Shown here: one piece after another, positions 8,620 through 18,601 of the stretch
Layout of the letters: the number at the start of each line of letters is the position of its first letter
How positions within the stretch are numbered: the stretch's first letter is position 1
Assembly (NCBI RefSeq): GCF_009928425.1
Contig: NZ_JAABNS010000001.1
Span: forward strand, 3,906,001 to 3,970,000
Reading direction: 5' to 3'
DNA from: Pseudarthrobacter sp. ATCC 49987
Lineage (GTDB): Bacteria; Actinomycetota; Actinomycetes; Actinomycetales; Micrococcaceae
DNA: 64,000 nt
Translations under genes and position numbers: made by a program
The notes under the pieces: model-generated
Databases searched by the model: none
Told to the model about the DNA's origin: nothing
The model's input: the letters and a program-made list of their open reading frames with translations, nothing else

Positions 8620-9603
8620 ATGGAGACGCGTCACCTCAAGTACTTCATTGCGGTCGCCGAGGAACGCCACTTCGGCCGTGCAGCCAAGCGATTGCACATG
8701 GCCCAGCCGCCGCTGTCCCAGCAGATCCGACAGTTGGAGGAACAGCTCGGCACGCCCCTGCTGCTGCGCACCACCCGGAAGGTTGACCTCACCCCTGCCG
8801 GGCAGGTGCTCCTGGACAGAGGACGGCTGCTGCTCCAGGAACTGGAGTCCCTCGAGGAGGACGTCAAACAGGTAGGCGCCGGCGCCACCGGCGTCATCCG
8901 CGTTGGCTTCACCGGGACCGCCACTTACCGGCTGATGCCCAGCGTCGTTCAGGCTGCCCGCCGCGCCCTTCCCGGGCTCCGCATCACCGTCCAGGGCGAG
9001 ATGCTGACACCGCAAATGGAGTCCGCACTGGAGGAGGGCCGCATCGACGTCGCTGTCCTTCGGCCGCCGGTCCGCTCCGGAAATGTGGCGCTCAAACTGC
9101 TTGAACAAGATCAGCTGGTCGCCGCGCTCCCGGCCGATTCAACGCTGGCTGATACAGGGATCCTCGAGCTGGCGGACCTCGCGGGCCAGGACTTCATCGG
9201 CTATCCCGGCTCCTCCGCCGTCAGCAGCATCGTAGTGGACGCCTGCCGCAAAGCCGGGTTCCAGCCCAGGCTCGTCCAGGAAGCGAGAGAGACCTCGACT
9301 CTGCTCTCGCTCGTTGCAGCCGGCATGGGGATCGCCCTGGTGCCAATGACGTCCAGGATGTTCTCCTTCCAGGGCGTGGTGTTCCGCCCGCTGCGCAATC
9401 CGCCGCCGGTCGATCTCGCCGTCGCCTGGAACCGAAACACCGAAACGCCCCTCCTGCATAGTTTCCTGCAACTTTTCGATTCTCTGCCTGCCTCGGGCAT
9501 GGACAGGGAACAGCACCCGCTCCTGCCAACGGATCCGTCAGCCCCCGCATCGTCAGAGGCGCAACCCACCGCCGCCGCAAAGGAACCCAGCCGTGAAAAT
9601 TGA
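8620..9603 (+). CDS. catR: LysR-family regulator of the catechol/benzoate genes
   Basis: A 327-residue LysR-type regulator. The winged helix-turn-helix covers residues 1-60 (METRHLKYFIAVAEERHFGRAAKRLH) and the remainder is the two-lobed effector-binding domain, which ends in a Pro/Ala tail. The ATG at 8620 is chosen because the protein then begins exactly at the family N-terminus; an ATG-less extension upstream adds nothing conserved. Unusually it is transcribed in the same direction as, and overlaps by 11 bases, catB. CatR/BenM-type regulators sense cis,cis-muconate; that effector is inferred from the neighbours. Confidence 0.85.
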   Translation: METRHLKYFIAVAEERHFGRAAKRLHMAQPPLSQQIRQLEEQLGTPLLLRTTRKVDLTPAGQVLLDRGRLLLQELESLEEDVKQVGAGATGVIRVGFTGTATYRLMPSVVQAARRALPGLRITVQGEMLTPQMESALEEGRIDVAVLRPPVRSGNVALKLLEQDQLVAALPADSTLADTGILELADLAGQDFIGYPGSSAVSSIVVDACRKAGFQPRLVQEARETSTLLSLVAAGMGIALVPMTSRMFSFQGVVFRPLRNPPPVDLAVAWNRNTETPLLHSFLQLFDSLPASGMDREQHPLLPTDPSAPASSEAQPTAAAKEPSREN

Positions 9604-10693
9604 ACGCATAGAAGCCATCCCCTATTCGATTCCCTACGCACGGCCGCTGAAGTTCGCCAGCGGCGAGGTAACGTCCGCGGAGCACGTGCTGGTGCGGATC
9701 TACACAGATACCGGCATCTGCGGTGTCGCGGATACCCCGCCGCGGCCCTACACCTACGGTGAAACGCAGGATTCGATCGTCTCCGTGGTGACCAAGGTCT
9801 TTGCCCCCCAGCTCATTGGGCTGGATCCGCTGGACCGCTCGAAGGTCCAGCAGCTGCTACGCCGCACGATCAACAACCCGACGGCGAAGGGGGCACTGGA
9901 CATCGCGCTCTGGGACATCATCGGGATCTCCCTGGGCACACCGGTCCACAAGCTGCTGGGCGGCTTCACTGACAGCATGCGGGTCTCGCACATGCTGGGC
10001 TTCAAGCCCGCCGCAGAGCTTCTTGAGGAAGCGCTGCGGTTCCGTGAGATGTACGGCATCAATACCTTCAAGCTCAAAACTGGCCGGCGGCCGCTTTCCC
10101 TCGACGTCGAGGCCTGCCATGTGCTGCGGGACGGCCTGGGGGCGGATACCGAGATCTACCTCGACGCCAACCGCGGCTGGACGGCGAACGAGGCTATGGA
10201 GGTCCTCCGCCGGACTCAAGGACTGGGCCTGTCCATGCTGGAGGAGCCGTGCGACGCCGGTGAAGCCCTGGGCCGCCGACGGCTCGTCCAGAGTTCGAGC
10301 ATCCCGATCGTGGGCGACGAAAGCGTTCCCACCTTGGGTGATGTCTCCCGGGAGCTGCTCTCCGGCGGCAGCAACGCGATCTGTATCAAGACTGCGCGCA
10401 GCGGTTTCACCGAAGCCCAGCAGATCCTCGGCCTGTGCGAGGGGCTCGGAGTGGACGTCACCATGGGGAACCAAATCGACACCCAGATCGGCAGCCTGGC
10501 CACTGTCACATTCGGCGCCGCGTTCGAGGCCACCTCCCGGCGGGCCGGCGAGCTGTCCAACTATCTGGACATGACGGATGACCTGCTGGCCGAACCGCTC
10601 AAAATTAGCGACGGCGCCATCCGCGTCCGTGAGGTTCCCGGCGTCGGCGCAACCATCGACGCAGACAAACTGCAAATGTACCGGCAGGACTAG
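9593..10693 (+). CDS. catB: Muconate cycloisomerase
   Basis: A 366-residue enolase-superfamily enzyme that converts cis,cis-muconate to muconolactone in the ortho-cleavage branch of the beta-ketoadipate pathway. Catalytic residues are visible: the K-x-K pair Lys160/Lys162 (NTFKLKTG), metal ligands Asp191 (YLDANRGW), Glu217 region (MLEEPCD) and Asp242 (VGDESVP), and the second base Lys266 (CIKTARSG). The start is GTG with AAAGGA upstream and lies within the end of the regulator gene, so the two are translationally coupled. Confidence 0.92.
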   Translation: MKIERIEAIPYSIPYARPLKFASGEVTSAEHVLVRIYTDTGICGVADTPPRPYTYGETQDSIVSVVTKVFAPQLIGLDPLDRSKVQQLLRRTINNPTAKGALDIALWDIIGISLGTPVHKLLGGFTDSMRVSHMLGFKPAAELLEEALRFREMYGINTFKLKTGRRPLSLDVEACHVLRDGLGADTEIYLDANRGWTANEAMEVLRRTQGLGLSMLEEPCDAGEALGRRRLVQSSSIPIVGDESVPTLGDVSRELLSGGSNAICIKTARSGFTEAQQILGLCEGLGVDVTMGNQIDTQIGSLATVTFGAAFEATSRRAGELSNYLDMTDDLLAEPLKISDGAIRVREVPGVGATIDADKLQMYRQD

Positions 10694-10732
10694 GCCCGTC
10701 CTGGCCGCCACCCCAACCTTAAGGAGAACCGC

Positions 10733-11011
10733 ATGCTGTACCTGGTCCGCATGGAAGTCAATATTCCGCTGGACATGCCCAAGGAGCGCGCCGACGCCAT
10801 CAAGGCCGAGGAACGGGACTACGCGCAGCAGCTGCAGCGCGACGGACGCTGGTCTCATTTGTGGCGGGTCGTGGGGGAGTACTCCAATTACTCGGTATTC
10901 GACGTTGCGGATAACGACGAGTTGCATACCCTGCTCTCCGCACTGCCGCTCTTCCCGTTCATGGACATCAAGGTGACGCCGCTGGCCAAGCACCCGTCCG
11001 CCGTCGAATAG
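10733..11011 (+). CDS. catC: Muconolactone delta-isomerase
   Basis: A 92-residue protein, the usual size for this small ferredoxin-fold isomerase that turns muconolactone into beta-ketoadipate enol-lactone. It opens with MLYLVRMEVNIPLDMP and contains LWRVVGEYSNYSVFDV and LPLFPFMDIKVTPLAKHPS, all characteristic. A TAAGGAGAA ribosome site precedes the ATG. It follows catB by 39 bases in the same transcript. The next pathway enzyme (PcaD) is not in the window. Confidence 0.95.
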   Translation: MLYLVRMEVNIPLDMPKERADAIKAEERDYAQQLQRDGRWSHLWRVVGEYSNYSVFDVADNDELHTLLSALPLFPFMDIKVTPLAKHPSAVE

Positions 11012-11049
11012 GCCCCATCGCATTCATATCCAAAAGCTTTCAATGAGAC

Positions 11050-12032
<983 letters not shown>

Positions 12033-12046
12033 GCCCCTCTCCCGGT

Positions 12047-12074
12047 CCCGGGGCAGGAATCATTGAGCCCCGGG
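12047..12074. terminator. GC hairpin after catA
   Basis: CCCGGGGC (12047-12054) pairs with GCCCCGGG (12067-12074) over a 12-base loop. It has no T-run on the + strand, so termination is possible but may be leaky toward benK. Confidence 0.4.
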
Positions 12075-12195
12075 CCCGACCCAAAAAAACATTCCCACCA
12101 CCCGCCGTGATGCCGCCTGCCCAAAATCAAGTTGCCGCAGCCGCACGGACCCCGGATCAGTCGGGTCAGAACATTCACACGAAAGTGAGTTACCG

Positions 12196-13563
12196 GTGAC
12201 AAAGCTCGCCTATAACGTCCAGGACGTTATCGACAACACGCCCATGGGATTCAAACGATGGTCCATCGTTGTTCTCTGTTTCGTGATCGCATTGCTGGAC
12301 GGATTCGACACCCAGTCCATTGCATTCATCGGACCCGCGATCGCCGAAGACTTCGGTTTGCAGGCCACTGACATGACGTGGGTGATCACCGCCAGCACCG
12401 TTGGCATGTGCGTGGGCGCGATGTCCCTTGGCACCTTCGGGGACCGGATCGGTCGGAAGAAAACCATCCTGCTCGCCCTGGCCCTTTTTGGTGTGTTCTC
12501 CCTTGCCGGTGCTTTCGCTCAATCCCTGGAACAGATTGTCATTCTGCGCTTCCTCATTGGCCTCGGCATGGGCGGGGCCACCCCGGCCCTGCTGGCCCTG
12601 ACTGCTGAGTACAGCCCCAAATCCCGCCGCGGCACCTTCATGACATTGGTGTTGCTCGGGCTGCCCGGCGGTGCGCTACTCGGCGGGCTCGTGGCCGCGG
12701 CATGGCTGCCAGTGATGGGCTGGCGCGGCATCTTCCTGGCTGGCGGCGTACTGCCCCTTGCCATGGTGTTGGTTTGCGGCAGGATGCTCTCCGAATCGCC
12801 GATCTTCCTGGCAGCCAAGGGCACCCCCGCAGCCGACGCACAGGCGCGTCAGATCATGGCCTCCATTTCCGGCAGCCCGGTCAGCCCGGACGCCGTGCTC
12901 GCGACAAACGACAGAATGGAGGAGCGCAGCTCCGTCGCCGCACTTTTCTCAGCCCGGTACCGGATGGTCACCATCGCAGTCTTCGCCACCTACCTGCTCA
13001 ACTGGATCGCCTGGTTCCTGCTGCTGCTCTGGATGCCAACTGCGCTCAAAATGTTGGGGCTGGCCGGCTCGCAGGCCGCGATGGGAACCGTGACCGTCAA
13101 CGGTGCGTTCATCCTCTTCGCCATCCCTCTGTCCATCATCCTGCCCAAGGTAAACCCCAGAAAACTGCTGCTGGTCATGTTTGCTGCGGGGATCGTCATC
13201 GCGCTGGGCCTGGGGCTGGCCGGCTCCAACTTTGCGCTGGTGTTCGTGCTGATCGGGCTGGCCGGCTTCGGCATTGGCGGCCAGCAGTTGGCTCTGAATT
13301 ACCTGATCGCTAACGCCTACCCCACTCAGCTCCGTGCCACGGCCACCGGCTGGGGCATCGGAATTGGCCGCCTCGGTTCCATCGTTGGCTCTGCCCTCGG
13401 CGGGGTCATTCTCACGGGACTCGGCGTCTCTGGTTACTTCATGACACTCGCGGTGCCCCTGGTTCTGGCCGGTCTGGCCACCCTGATGGTCCGTAGCTCG
13501 GCAACTAAAGCCACGATTGCGACGCCGGCGTCAGAGTCACTGGAACGTGAGGCCATCAGTTAA
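12196..13563 (+). CDS. benK: Aromatic acid (benzoate-type) MFS transporter
   Basis: A 455-residue major facilitator with about 12 membrane helices, of the aromatic acid:H+ symporter family. Typical marks are LLDGFDTQSIAFIGPAI in helix 1, with the DGxD motif of this family, and GDRIGRKKTILLALAL in the loop between helices 2 and 3. It starts at GTG 12196. Between catA and benD, import of benzoate is the most likely role; other aromatic acids cannot be excluded. Confidence 0.85.
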   Translation: MTKLAYNVQDVIDNTPMGFKRWSIVVLCFVIALLDGFDTQSIAFIGPAIAEDFGLQATDMTWVITASTVGMCVGAMSLGTFGDRIGRKKTILLALALFGVFSLAGAFAQSLEQIVILRFLIGLGMGGATPALLALTAEYSPKSRRGTFMTLVLLGLPGGALLGGLVAAAWLPVMGWRGIFLAGGVLPLAMVLVCGRMLSESPIFLAAKGTPAADAQARQIMASISGSPVSPDAVLATNDRMEERSSVAALFSARYRMVTIAVFATYLLNWIAWFLLLLWMPTALKMLGLAGSQAAMGTVTVNGAFILFAIPLSIILPKVNPRKLLLVMFAAGIVIALGLGLAGSNFALVFVLIGLAGFGIGGQQLALNYLIANAYPTQLRATATGWGIGIGRLGSIVGSALGGVILTGLGVSGYFMTLAVPLVLAGLATLMVRSSATKATIATPASESLEREAIS

Positions 13564-13715
13564 CACGGGCAAAAGGACTACTGGCAGTGCCCGCAGCACC
13601 GGTACGGAGCATTGTTGCCCCGGAACTACTCCAATGCGGCGGGCACATGCCAGTTACCGGAGTGGCCGTAACGGCTGAAAATCCCAGTAAGAGCAGCAAG
13701 AAAGGGCGCATAGCA

Positions 13716-14489
13716 ATGCGTTTTACCGACAAGGTTGTTGTAGTGACAGGCGCCGCCCAAGGGATTGGCGCCGTCGTCGCCCGTAAGATTGCCGCCGAGG
13801 GCGGCAGCGTTGTGTTGGCGGACCGGTCGGAGCTGGTCATTGAAGTGTGTGACGAGCTGACGGCCGGTGGTGCGCCTGCACGGTATTTCCTTTGCGATCT
13901 GGAAACTTATGCGGGCGCCGCGACCCTGATGGCCTACGCGGTGGAGGCGTTCGGACGGATCGACATCCTGATCAACAATGTTGGCGGTACGATCTGGGCC
14001 AAGCCCTACGAGCACTATCAGGAGGACGAAATCGAGGCCGAAGTGCGGCGCTCCCTTTTCCCCACACTGTGGTGCTGCCGTGCCGTGCTGCCGCATATGA
14101 TCGAGCGGTCGGCCGGGGTCATCGTGAACGTCTCCTCGATTGCCACGCGCAGCATCAACCGCGTGCCCTACGCGGCGGCGAAGGGTGGGGTCAACGCACT
14201 GACCGCGTCGCTGGCGTTTGAGGCTGCTTCGAACGGCATCCGAGTAGTGGCGACCGCACCCGGCGGCACAGCGGCCCCGCCGCGAAAGGTACCCCGCAAT
14301 CCCAACGCGCAGTCTGCCCAGGAAGCGATGTGGTATCAGCAGATCGTGGACCAGACCACCGAAAGCACCCTGTTCAAACGGTACGGCACGCTTGACGAGC
14401 AAGCCGCCCCGATCCTGTTCATGGCCTCTGACGACGCCGGTTACATCACTGGTGTTGTCCTGCCGGTGGGCGGAGGGGACCTCGGATAG
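13716..14489 (+). CDS. benD: Dihydroxycyclohexadiene carboxylate dehydrogenase (SDR)
   Basis: A 257-residue classical short-chain dehydrogenase that oxidises the cis-diol of benzoate to catechol and CO2 with NAD+. It has the nucleotide motif TGAAQGIG at 11-18, NNVGG at 87-91, and the catalytic Ser140/141, Tyr152 and Lys156 in YAAAKGG. The start is the ATG at 13716 behind AAAGGG; an upstream in-frame GTG would add about 40 non-conserved residues. The dioxygenase genes benABC that make its substrate are not in the window. Confidence 0.85.
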   Translation: MRFTDKVVVVTGAAQGIGAVVARKIAAEGGSVVLADRSELVIEVCDELTAGGAPARYFLCDLETYAGAATLMAYAVEAFGRIDILINNVGGTIWAKPYEHYQEDEIEAEVRRSLFPTLWCCRAVLPHMIERSAGVIVNVSSIATRSINRVPYAAAKGGVNALTASLAFEAASNGIRVVATAPGGTAAPPRKVPRNPNAQSAQEAMWYQQIVDQTTESTLFKRYGTLDEQAAPILFMASDDAGYITGVVLPVGGGDLG

Positions 14490-14526
14490 CTCAGCCGCCT
14501 CGAACCCCAGCAGAAAGGAGCATTCG

Positions 14527-15111
14527 TTGACTCAGGAAGTCATGGGGGCCCCTGACACACGCGAACTGCGCCACGCCTTCGGGACGTTCGCCACCGGTGT
14601 CACGGTGGTCACCACCCGGACGGACGACGGCGTTCCGCACGGCGCCACGGTCAATTCCTTCGCCGCAGTATCCCTCGACCCGCCGCTTGCCCTGGTCACC
14701 CTGACGCGGGCGTCGCGTGCCGCCAGGTATCTGGAAGGTGCTCCATTCGCCATCAACATCCTTTCCCTCGGACAAATGGATGTGGCCCTGCACTTCGCTG
14801 GCAAGGTTCTCGACGCGGAACCGGAATGGTCTCTGGCCGGCAGTGTCCCGGTGCTGTCCGGGAACGCTGCCACGCTTGAGTGCCGGCCGTGGAACATCTA
14901 CGACGGCGGCGACCACATCATTGTTGTCGGCGAGGTCATCGCCACGGACATCACCAAGCGGGAACCGCTCGTGTTCTGCGGCGGTGAGTTCCACACGATG
15001 GGACGCCGCGTCGAAGGGGCACAGTGGGATCCCTCCGGAGATGTTCCCGAATCGGGGTGGTTCGCGGGGTCCAGCTCCTTCAAGCCGCTCCCTGCGCCAA
15101 AGCCCCTCTAG
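14527..15111 (+). CDS. Flavin reductase domain protein
   Basis: A 194-residue flavin reductase of the HpaC/NTA-reductase type, which supplies reduced FMN or FAD to a two-component monooxygenase. Marks are HAFGTFATGVTVVTTR, NSFAAVSLDPPLALVTL and FAINILS. The start is taken as TTG 14527 because AAGGAG (14515-14520) is six bases before it, while the first ATG (14542) is 21 bases away. It is the last gene of the aromatic island; no oxygenase partner is adjacent, so the partner lies elsewhere or is missing. Confidence 0.8.
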   Translation: MTQEVMGAPDTRELRHAFGTFATGVTVVTTRTDDGVPHGATVNSFAAVSLDPPLALVTLTRASRAARYLEGAPFAINILSLGQMDVALHFAGKVLDAEPEWSLAGSVPVLSGNAATLECRPWNIYDGGDHIIVVGEVIATDITKREPLVFCGGEFHTMGRRVEGAQWDPSGDVPESGWFAGSSSFKPLPAPKPL

Positions 15112-15154
15112 CCTGCCCGGTCATGCCGGGCGTCACGGTCCTGGGGACGTTCCC

Positions 15155-15244
15155 GCCCAGTTGTTAATGCCCGGGCCGCCCTGAGCCCGCGGGATCCCCC
15201 GGTTTGCCGGGGCAGAAACGGGCTCCGGCCCCCAGCAACTGGGC
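15155..15244. terminator. Nested long hairpin between convergent genes
   Basis: Four sets of matching arms nest inside one another: GCCCAGTTG/CAACTGGGC (15155-15163 and 15236-15244), GGGCCG/CGGCCC (15173 and 15226), AGCCCG/CGGGCT (15184 and 15219) and CCCCGG-TTTG-CCGGGG (15197-15212). The element sits between the ends of two converging genes and could terminate both. Its left arm belongs to an 18-bp sequence repeated at 8467. Confidence 0.6.
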
Positions 15245-15292
15245 TGGAGCGCCGCAACCGGAAAGCCCCGGCGGACGCAGTGCGCTGCGGGA

Positions 15293-15631
15293 CTAGGTGC
15301 CCGGGTAAGTGGACAGTAACGCGGTCAGGCCCGGATCTCCGCTGATCCCGGCCAGGGCCACAGTGGCGGCGACCACCACGCCGGCGAAGCCAGAGGTGCA
15401 CGCGGCCACCACAGCGAAGAACTTCCAGTCGTCGCGGAGGACACTCCGGACGGTCTCGGGCATGCGGAGCCCCGGGGAGATCATGTTGGGTGCGCTGTCC
15501 GTGGAGCCGTCGTCCAGGTATGCGATGACCCGGCCGGCCTGGCGGTCCACGCGCATGGTGCTGATGTGGTTGCCGTGCCGGGCCAGGAGAATGTCGTGGC
15601 CAACGAGCTGGCGGCGCTGAAGAGCAGGCAT
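15293..15631 (-). CDS. Small protein with C-terminal membrane segment
   Basis: A 112-residue protein not assigned to a family. The N-terminal half is soluble (MPALQRRQLVGHDILLARHG), the middle is acidic, and the C-terminus has one clear hydrophobic segment (FAVVAACTSGFAGVVVAA) followed by ALAGISGDPGLTALL. The ATG at 15631 has AGGGATGA before it; an in-frame GTG about 13 codons upstream is an alternative. It is divergent from the CoA ligase gene. The start is uncertain and the function unknown. Confidence 0.5.
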   Translation of the reverse strand: MPALQRRQLVGHDILLARHGNHISTMRVDRQAGRVIAYLDDGSTDSAPNMISPGLRMPETVRSVLRDDWKFFAVVAACTSGFAGVVVAATVALAGISGDPGLTALLSTYPGT

Positions 15632-15850
15632 TTCATCCCTGAGGTGTGTGAAAAGTTGGATGTCCACGCCAGTGGGGGCAGTTCCAATTTTATCGGCCGC
15701 CCACTGCTGCGGCGGGCCGGAATCCGCGTGAGGCTGCCCACTGGGCCTGGTGACGCGGCTCAACCCGGGTCCTGTCCAGGACGGGCTGGCGGCACTAGAG
15801 TGGCACCAGCCGCCGCCGGCCAGGCGGACGCGGATCAAAGGAGATGTTGC

Positions 15851-17449
15851 GTGTTCTCGAGCCCGTTCCCCGATGTGGAAATTCCCGACGTAAGCCTGTA
15901 CGAGTACCTCTTTGGTGGCCTGGAGGAGGCCGACCTGGACCGGATCGCCCTCGTCGACGGTGTGAGCGGCGCGGAGACGGACTACCGGACACTCGTGGCC
16001 CAGATCGATGCCCTGGCCGGAGCCGTCGCGGCCCAGGGCCTGGGCGTCCACGGCGTCGCGGCGATCCTGTGCCCGAACGTCCCGGCCTTCGCCGCCGTCT
16101 TCCACGGGCTGCTGCGGGCCGGCGCGACCGTCACCACCGTCAACTCCCTGTACACGGCAGACGAGATCGCCCTCCAGCTGGCCGACGCCGGCGCGCAGTG
16201 GATGTTCACCGTCTCCGCCTTGCTCCCCGCCGCCCGGGAAGCCGCCGCCCGGGCCGGAATCCCGGCCGACCGGCTGGTCGTCCTCGACGGCGCCGACGGG
16301 CACCCCTCGCTGCGGGACCTGCTGACCACCGGCGCCCCGGCGCCGGAGGTCAGCTTCGATTCCGCCACCCACGTGGCCGTGCTGCCGTACTCCTCCGGGA
16401 CCACAGGCCGGCCCAAGGGCGTTATGCTCAGCCACCGGAACCTGATCGCGAACGCCGAGCAGTCCCGCGGCCTGCTCAAGGTCACTCCGGAGGACCGCCT
16501 GCTGGCGCTGCTGCCGTTCTTCCACATCTACGGGCTGACCGTCCTGCTGAACCTGGCGCTGCGGCAGCGGGCGTGCCTGGTCACGATGCCGAAGTTTGAG
16601 CTGGCCGAGTTCCTGCGGATCATCCAGGACGAGAAATGCAGCTACCTGTTCATCGCTCCGCCGGTGGCCGTCGCCCTGTCCAAGCACCCGATGGTTGCCG
16701 ACTACGATCTCAGTTCCGTGCACACCACACTGTCCGGTGCTGCCCCGCTCGACGGCGAGCTCGGCACCAAGCTCGCCGAACGCCTTGGCTGCCGGGTGCT
16801 GCAGGGTTACGGCATGACCGAGATGAGCCCCGTGTCCCACCTGATCCCGGTGGATGCCACCGACGTGCCCGTCAGCTCGGTCGGCTACACCGTCCCGAAC
16901 ATGGACTGCCGCCTGGTGGATCCGGCCACGGGGGAGGAGATTGACGTCCCGCCGGAAGGCGTCAGCGCACCCGGGCACCTGCTGTGCCGCGGACCGAACG
17001 TCATGCTCGGCTACCTCAACCGGCCCGGGGAAACGGCGGACACCCTCGACTCCGACGGCTTCCTGCATACCGGGGACATTGCCACCGTACGGGCCGACGG
17101 CGTCGTCACGATCGTGGACCGGCTCAAGGAACTGATCAAATACAAGGGCTACCAGATCGCGCCGGCGGAACTTGAGGCGCTGCTTCTCGCCCACCCCGGC
17201 ATCGCGGATGCCGCGGTGATCGGAACGACCGACGCCGACGGGCAGGAAGTGCCGATGGCCTTTGTGGTGCGCCAGCCCGGGGACGAGGGCGTGCGGCTCG
17301 ACGAGGCCGCGGTCATGGACTACGTGGCGGCCAAGGTGGCGCCGTTCAAGAAGATCCGCCGGGTCGAGTTCATCGACGCCGTGCCGAAGTCCTCCTCCGG
17401 CAAGATCCTGCGCAGGATGCTCAAGACGGCAGGGGCAGCCGCCGGGTAG
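15851..17449 (+). CDS. 4-coumarate-CoA ligase family acyl-CoA synthetase
   Basis: A 532-residue ANL-superfamily enzyme that activates a carboxylic acid to its CoA ester through an acyl-AMP. The P-loop YSSGTTGRPKGVMLSH, the motif GYGMTEMSPVS, the hinge DGFLHTGDIATV with DRLKELIKYKGYQIAP, and the catalytic Lys in PKSSSGKILRRML are all present. The start is GTG 15851 behind AAAGGAGA; longer in-frame reading has no conserved sequence. The substrate may be an aromatic or medium-chain acid; the family does not settle it. Confidence 0.88.
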   Translation: MFSSPFPDVEIPDVSLYEYLFGGLEEADLDRIALVDGVSGAETDYRTLVAQIDALAGAVAAQGLGVHGVAAILCPNVPAFAAVFHGLLRAGATVTTVNSLYTADEIALQLADAGAQWMFTVSALLPAAREAAARAGIPADRLVVLDGADGHPSLRDLLTTGAPAPEVSFDSATHVAVLPYSSGTTGRPKGVMLSHRNLIANAEQSRGLLKVTPEDRLLALLPFFHIYGLTVLLNLALRQRACLVTMPKFELAEFLRIIQDEKCSYLFIAPPVAVALSKHPMVADYDLSSVHTTLSGAAPLDGELGTKLAERLGCRVLQGYGMTEMSPVSHLIPVDATDVPVSSVGYTVPNMDCRLVDPATGEEIDVPPEGVSAPGHLLCRGPNVMLGYLNRPGETADTLDSDGFLHTGDIATVRADGVVTIVDRLKELIKYKGYQIAPAELEALLLAHPGIADAAVIGTTDADGQEVPMAFVVRQPGDEGVRLDEAAVMDYVAAKVAPFKKIRRVEFIDAVPKSSSGKILRRMLKTAGAAAG

Positions 17450-17613
17450 GCCCGGGAACACGCGGGCCCTGGACCCCGGGAGGGAGGCGTGCAGCAGCCA
17501 AATCGATGCAGCGGACGACGATTGTGACGCAGCGAATCCCGTGCGACAGCCCAAGGCGTTACAGTCAGGAGCAGGTCAGGACGCGGCCATAGGAACCTCA
17601 TCGTGGAGCAACC

Positions 17614-17940
17614 ATGCCAGAGTCTTACCCCGTCGTCTCTTCCGTCGCTAAACGCGCACACGCGATTCGGAGCGTCCCGCCTGTGGCGGCGCCGCCCGGG
17701 CCCTCCGCCGTCCAGCCCGGGGAAGTCAGCCGCCCCTCAGGGCCAGGCAAGTTTGAACTCGTCCGTGCCGACGGGGGCGGGTTCCTCATCCGCATTCTTG
17801 ACGGGACCGGGGCCGTACCAGCGCTCTCCGGCTCCTACCAGGACATCGCGGCGGCGGTGAGAGGTGTCGAGGTCGTGCGGGAATGCGCCGCCACCGCCCA
17901 TATCTCGGACCAGACGGCCCAGGCGCCACCGCTGCCGTAA
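17614..17940 (+). CDS. DUF1508 (YegP-like) domain protein
   Basis: A 108-residue protein. After a Pro/Ala-rich N-terminal 45 residues, residues 46-100 fit the DUF1508/YegP fold: KFELVRADGGGFLIRILDG, then SGSYQDIAAAVRGVEVVREC, the strand-strand-helix unit of this family. Its function is unknown. GGAG (17605-17608) is five bases from the ATG. The GC-rich stretch to 18071 that follows holds no further gene. Confidence 0.65.
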   Translation: MPESYPVVSSVAKRAHAIRSVPPVAAPPGPSAVQPGEVSRPSGPGKFELVRADGGGFLIRILDGTGAVPALSGSYQDIAAAVRGVEVVRECAATAHISDQTAQAPPLP

Positions 17941-18071
17941 CGAAGCCGCCACGGCCGACGCCACGGGATGCCATGGCCCGTGGCTGCCGATCACCATTGG
18001 GGGTGACCGGATGCCGCCCTCGGTGCCAGGGAACTCCCGCAACTGCCAGCGCAAACGGCCGTGGCACGTGC

Positions 18072-18503
18072 CTAGTCGGAGGCGTCGGTCTTCGCGATGT
18101 AGACGTCGCAGGGTGCGTTGTGGGCCACGGAGTTGGCAACGCTTCCGAGCACGCGGCCCAGCCCCTGCATCCGCCGGTTGCCGACCACGATCAGCTGGGC
18201 CCCGGTGCGGGCGGCTTCGTCGATCAGGGCCTCGGCCGGCTTCCCGCGGGCAGCGGCATAGGTAACGTTGACGGCGGGCGTGCGGAGGCTATCGGCGACG
18301 CCGCGGGCGACCTTTTCGGCGTCGCCCGCGTCGGAGACGATCCACTTGTCGCTGCCGCTGACGTAGACCTCGGTCCTGTCGCTGTCGAACGCGCTGACCA
18401 CATGCAGCGTGGCCCCGAGCGAGGCGGCCAGGTCAAGCGCGGTGTGCGCGGCTTTCAGGGCAGTCTCGCTGCCATCGACGCCGACAACAATAATTCCGGT
18501 CAT
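18072..18503 (-). CDS. Universal stress protein (UspA family)
   Basis: A 143-residue single-domain Usp. It begins MTGIIVVGVDGSETALKA and ends with the ATP-binding pattern G-x2-G-x9-G-S/N seen as VVGNRRMQGLGRVLGSVANS, so it is probably of the ATP-binding subclass. AAGGAGC precedes the ATG at 18503. It is transcribed away from the DUF1508 gene and downstream of the aminotransferase on the same strand. Confidence 0.9.
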   Translation of the reverse strand: MTGIIVVGVDGSETALKAAHTALDLAASLGATLHVVSAFDSDRTEVYVSGSDKWIVSDAGDAEKVARGVADSLRTPAVNVTYAAARGKPAEALIDEAARTGAQLIVVGNRRMQGLGRVLGSVANSVAHNAPCDVYIAKTDASD

Positions 18504-18547
18504 GAATGCTCCTTGAGGTCAATGAACGTCTGCGGCCATGCGCCATT

Positions 18548-18601
18548 GGTTCAGGCTACCGCGCCGGTTCAGGCTACCGCGCCGGTTCAGGCTACCGCGC
18601 C
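18548..18601. repeat. Three tandem 18-bp copies at the aminotransferase 3' end
   Basis: GGTTCAGGCTACCGCGCC occurs three times without gap (18548, 18566, 18584). The third copy contains the stop codon and last codons of the minus-strand aminotransferase; the other two are copies of that stop and 3' flank. It looks like replication slippage that left the protein unchanged. Confidence 0.9.

Noticed and set aside
12166..12186. TCAC-N6-GTGA sequence before benK as a CRP site
   Set aside because: The half-sites point outward, the reverse of the CRP/GlxR consensus.
15296..17554. Long open frame (over 700 codons) on the minus strand covering the CoA ligase gene
   Set aside because: Only its 3' end (15293-15631) looks like protein; the rest lies opposite a complete ANL enzyme with all motifs and is a GC-bias shadow.
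18548..18601. CRISPR-like array
   Set aside because: Copies are directly adjacent, with no spacers; it is a tandem duplication.
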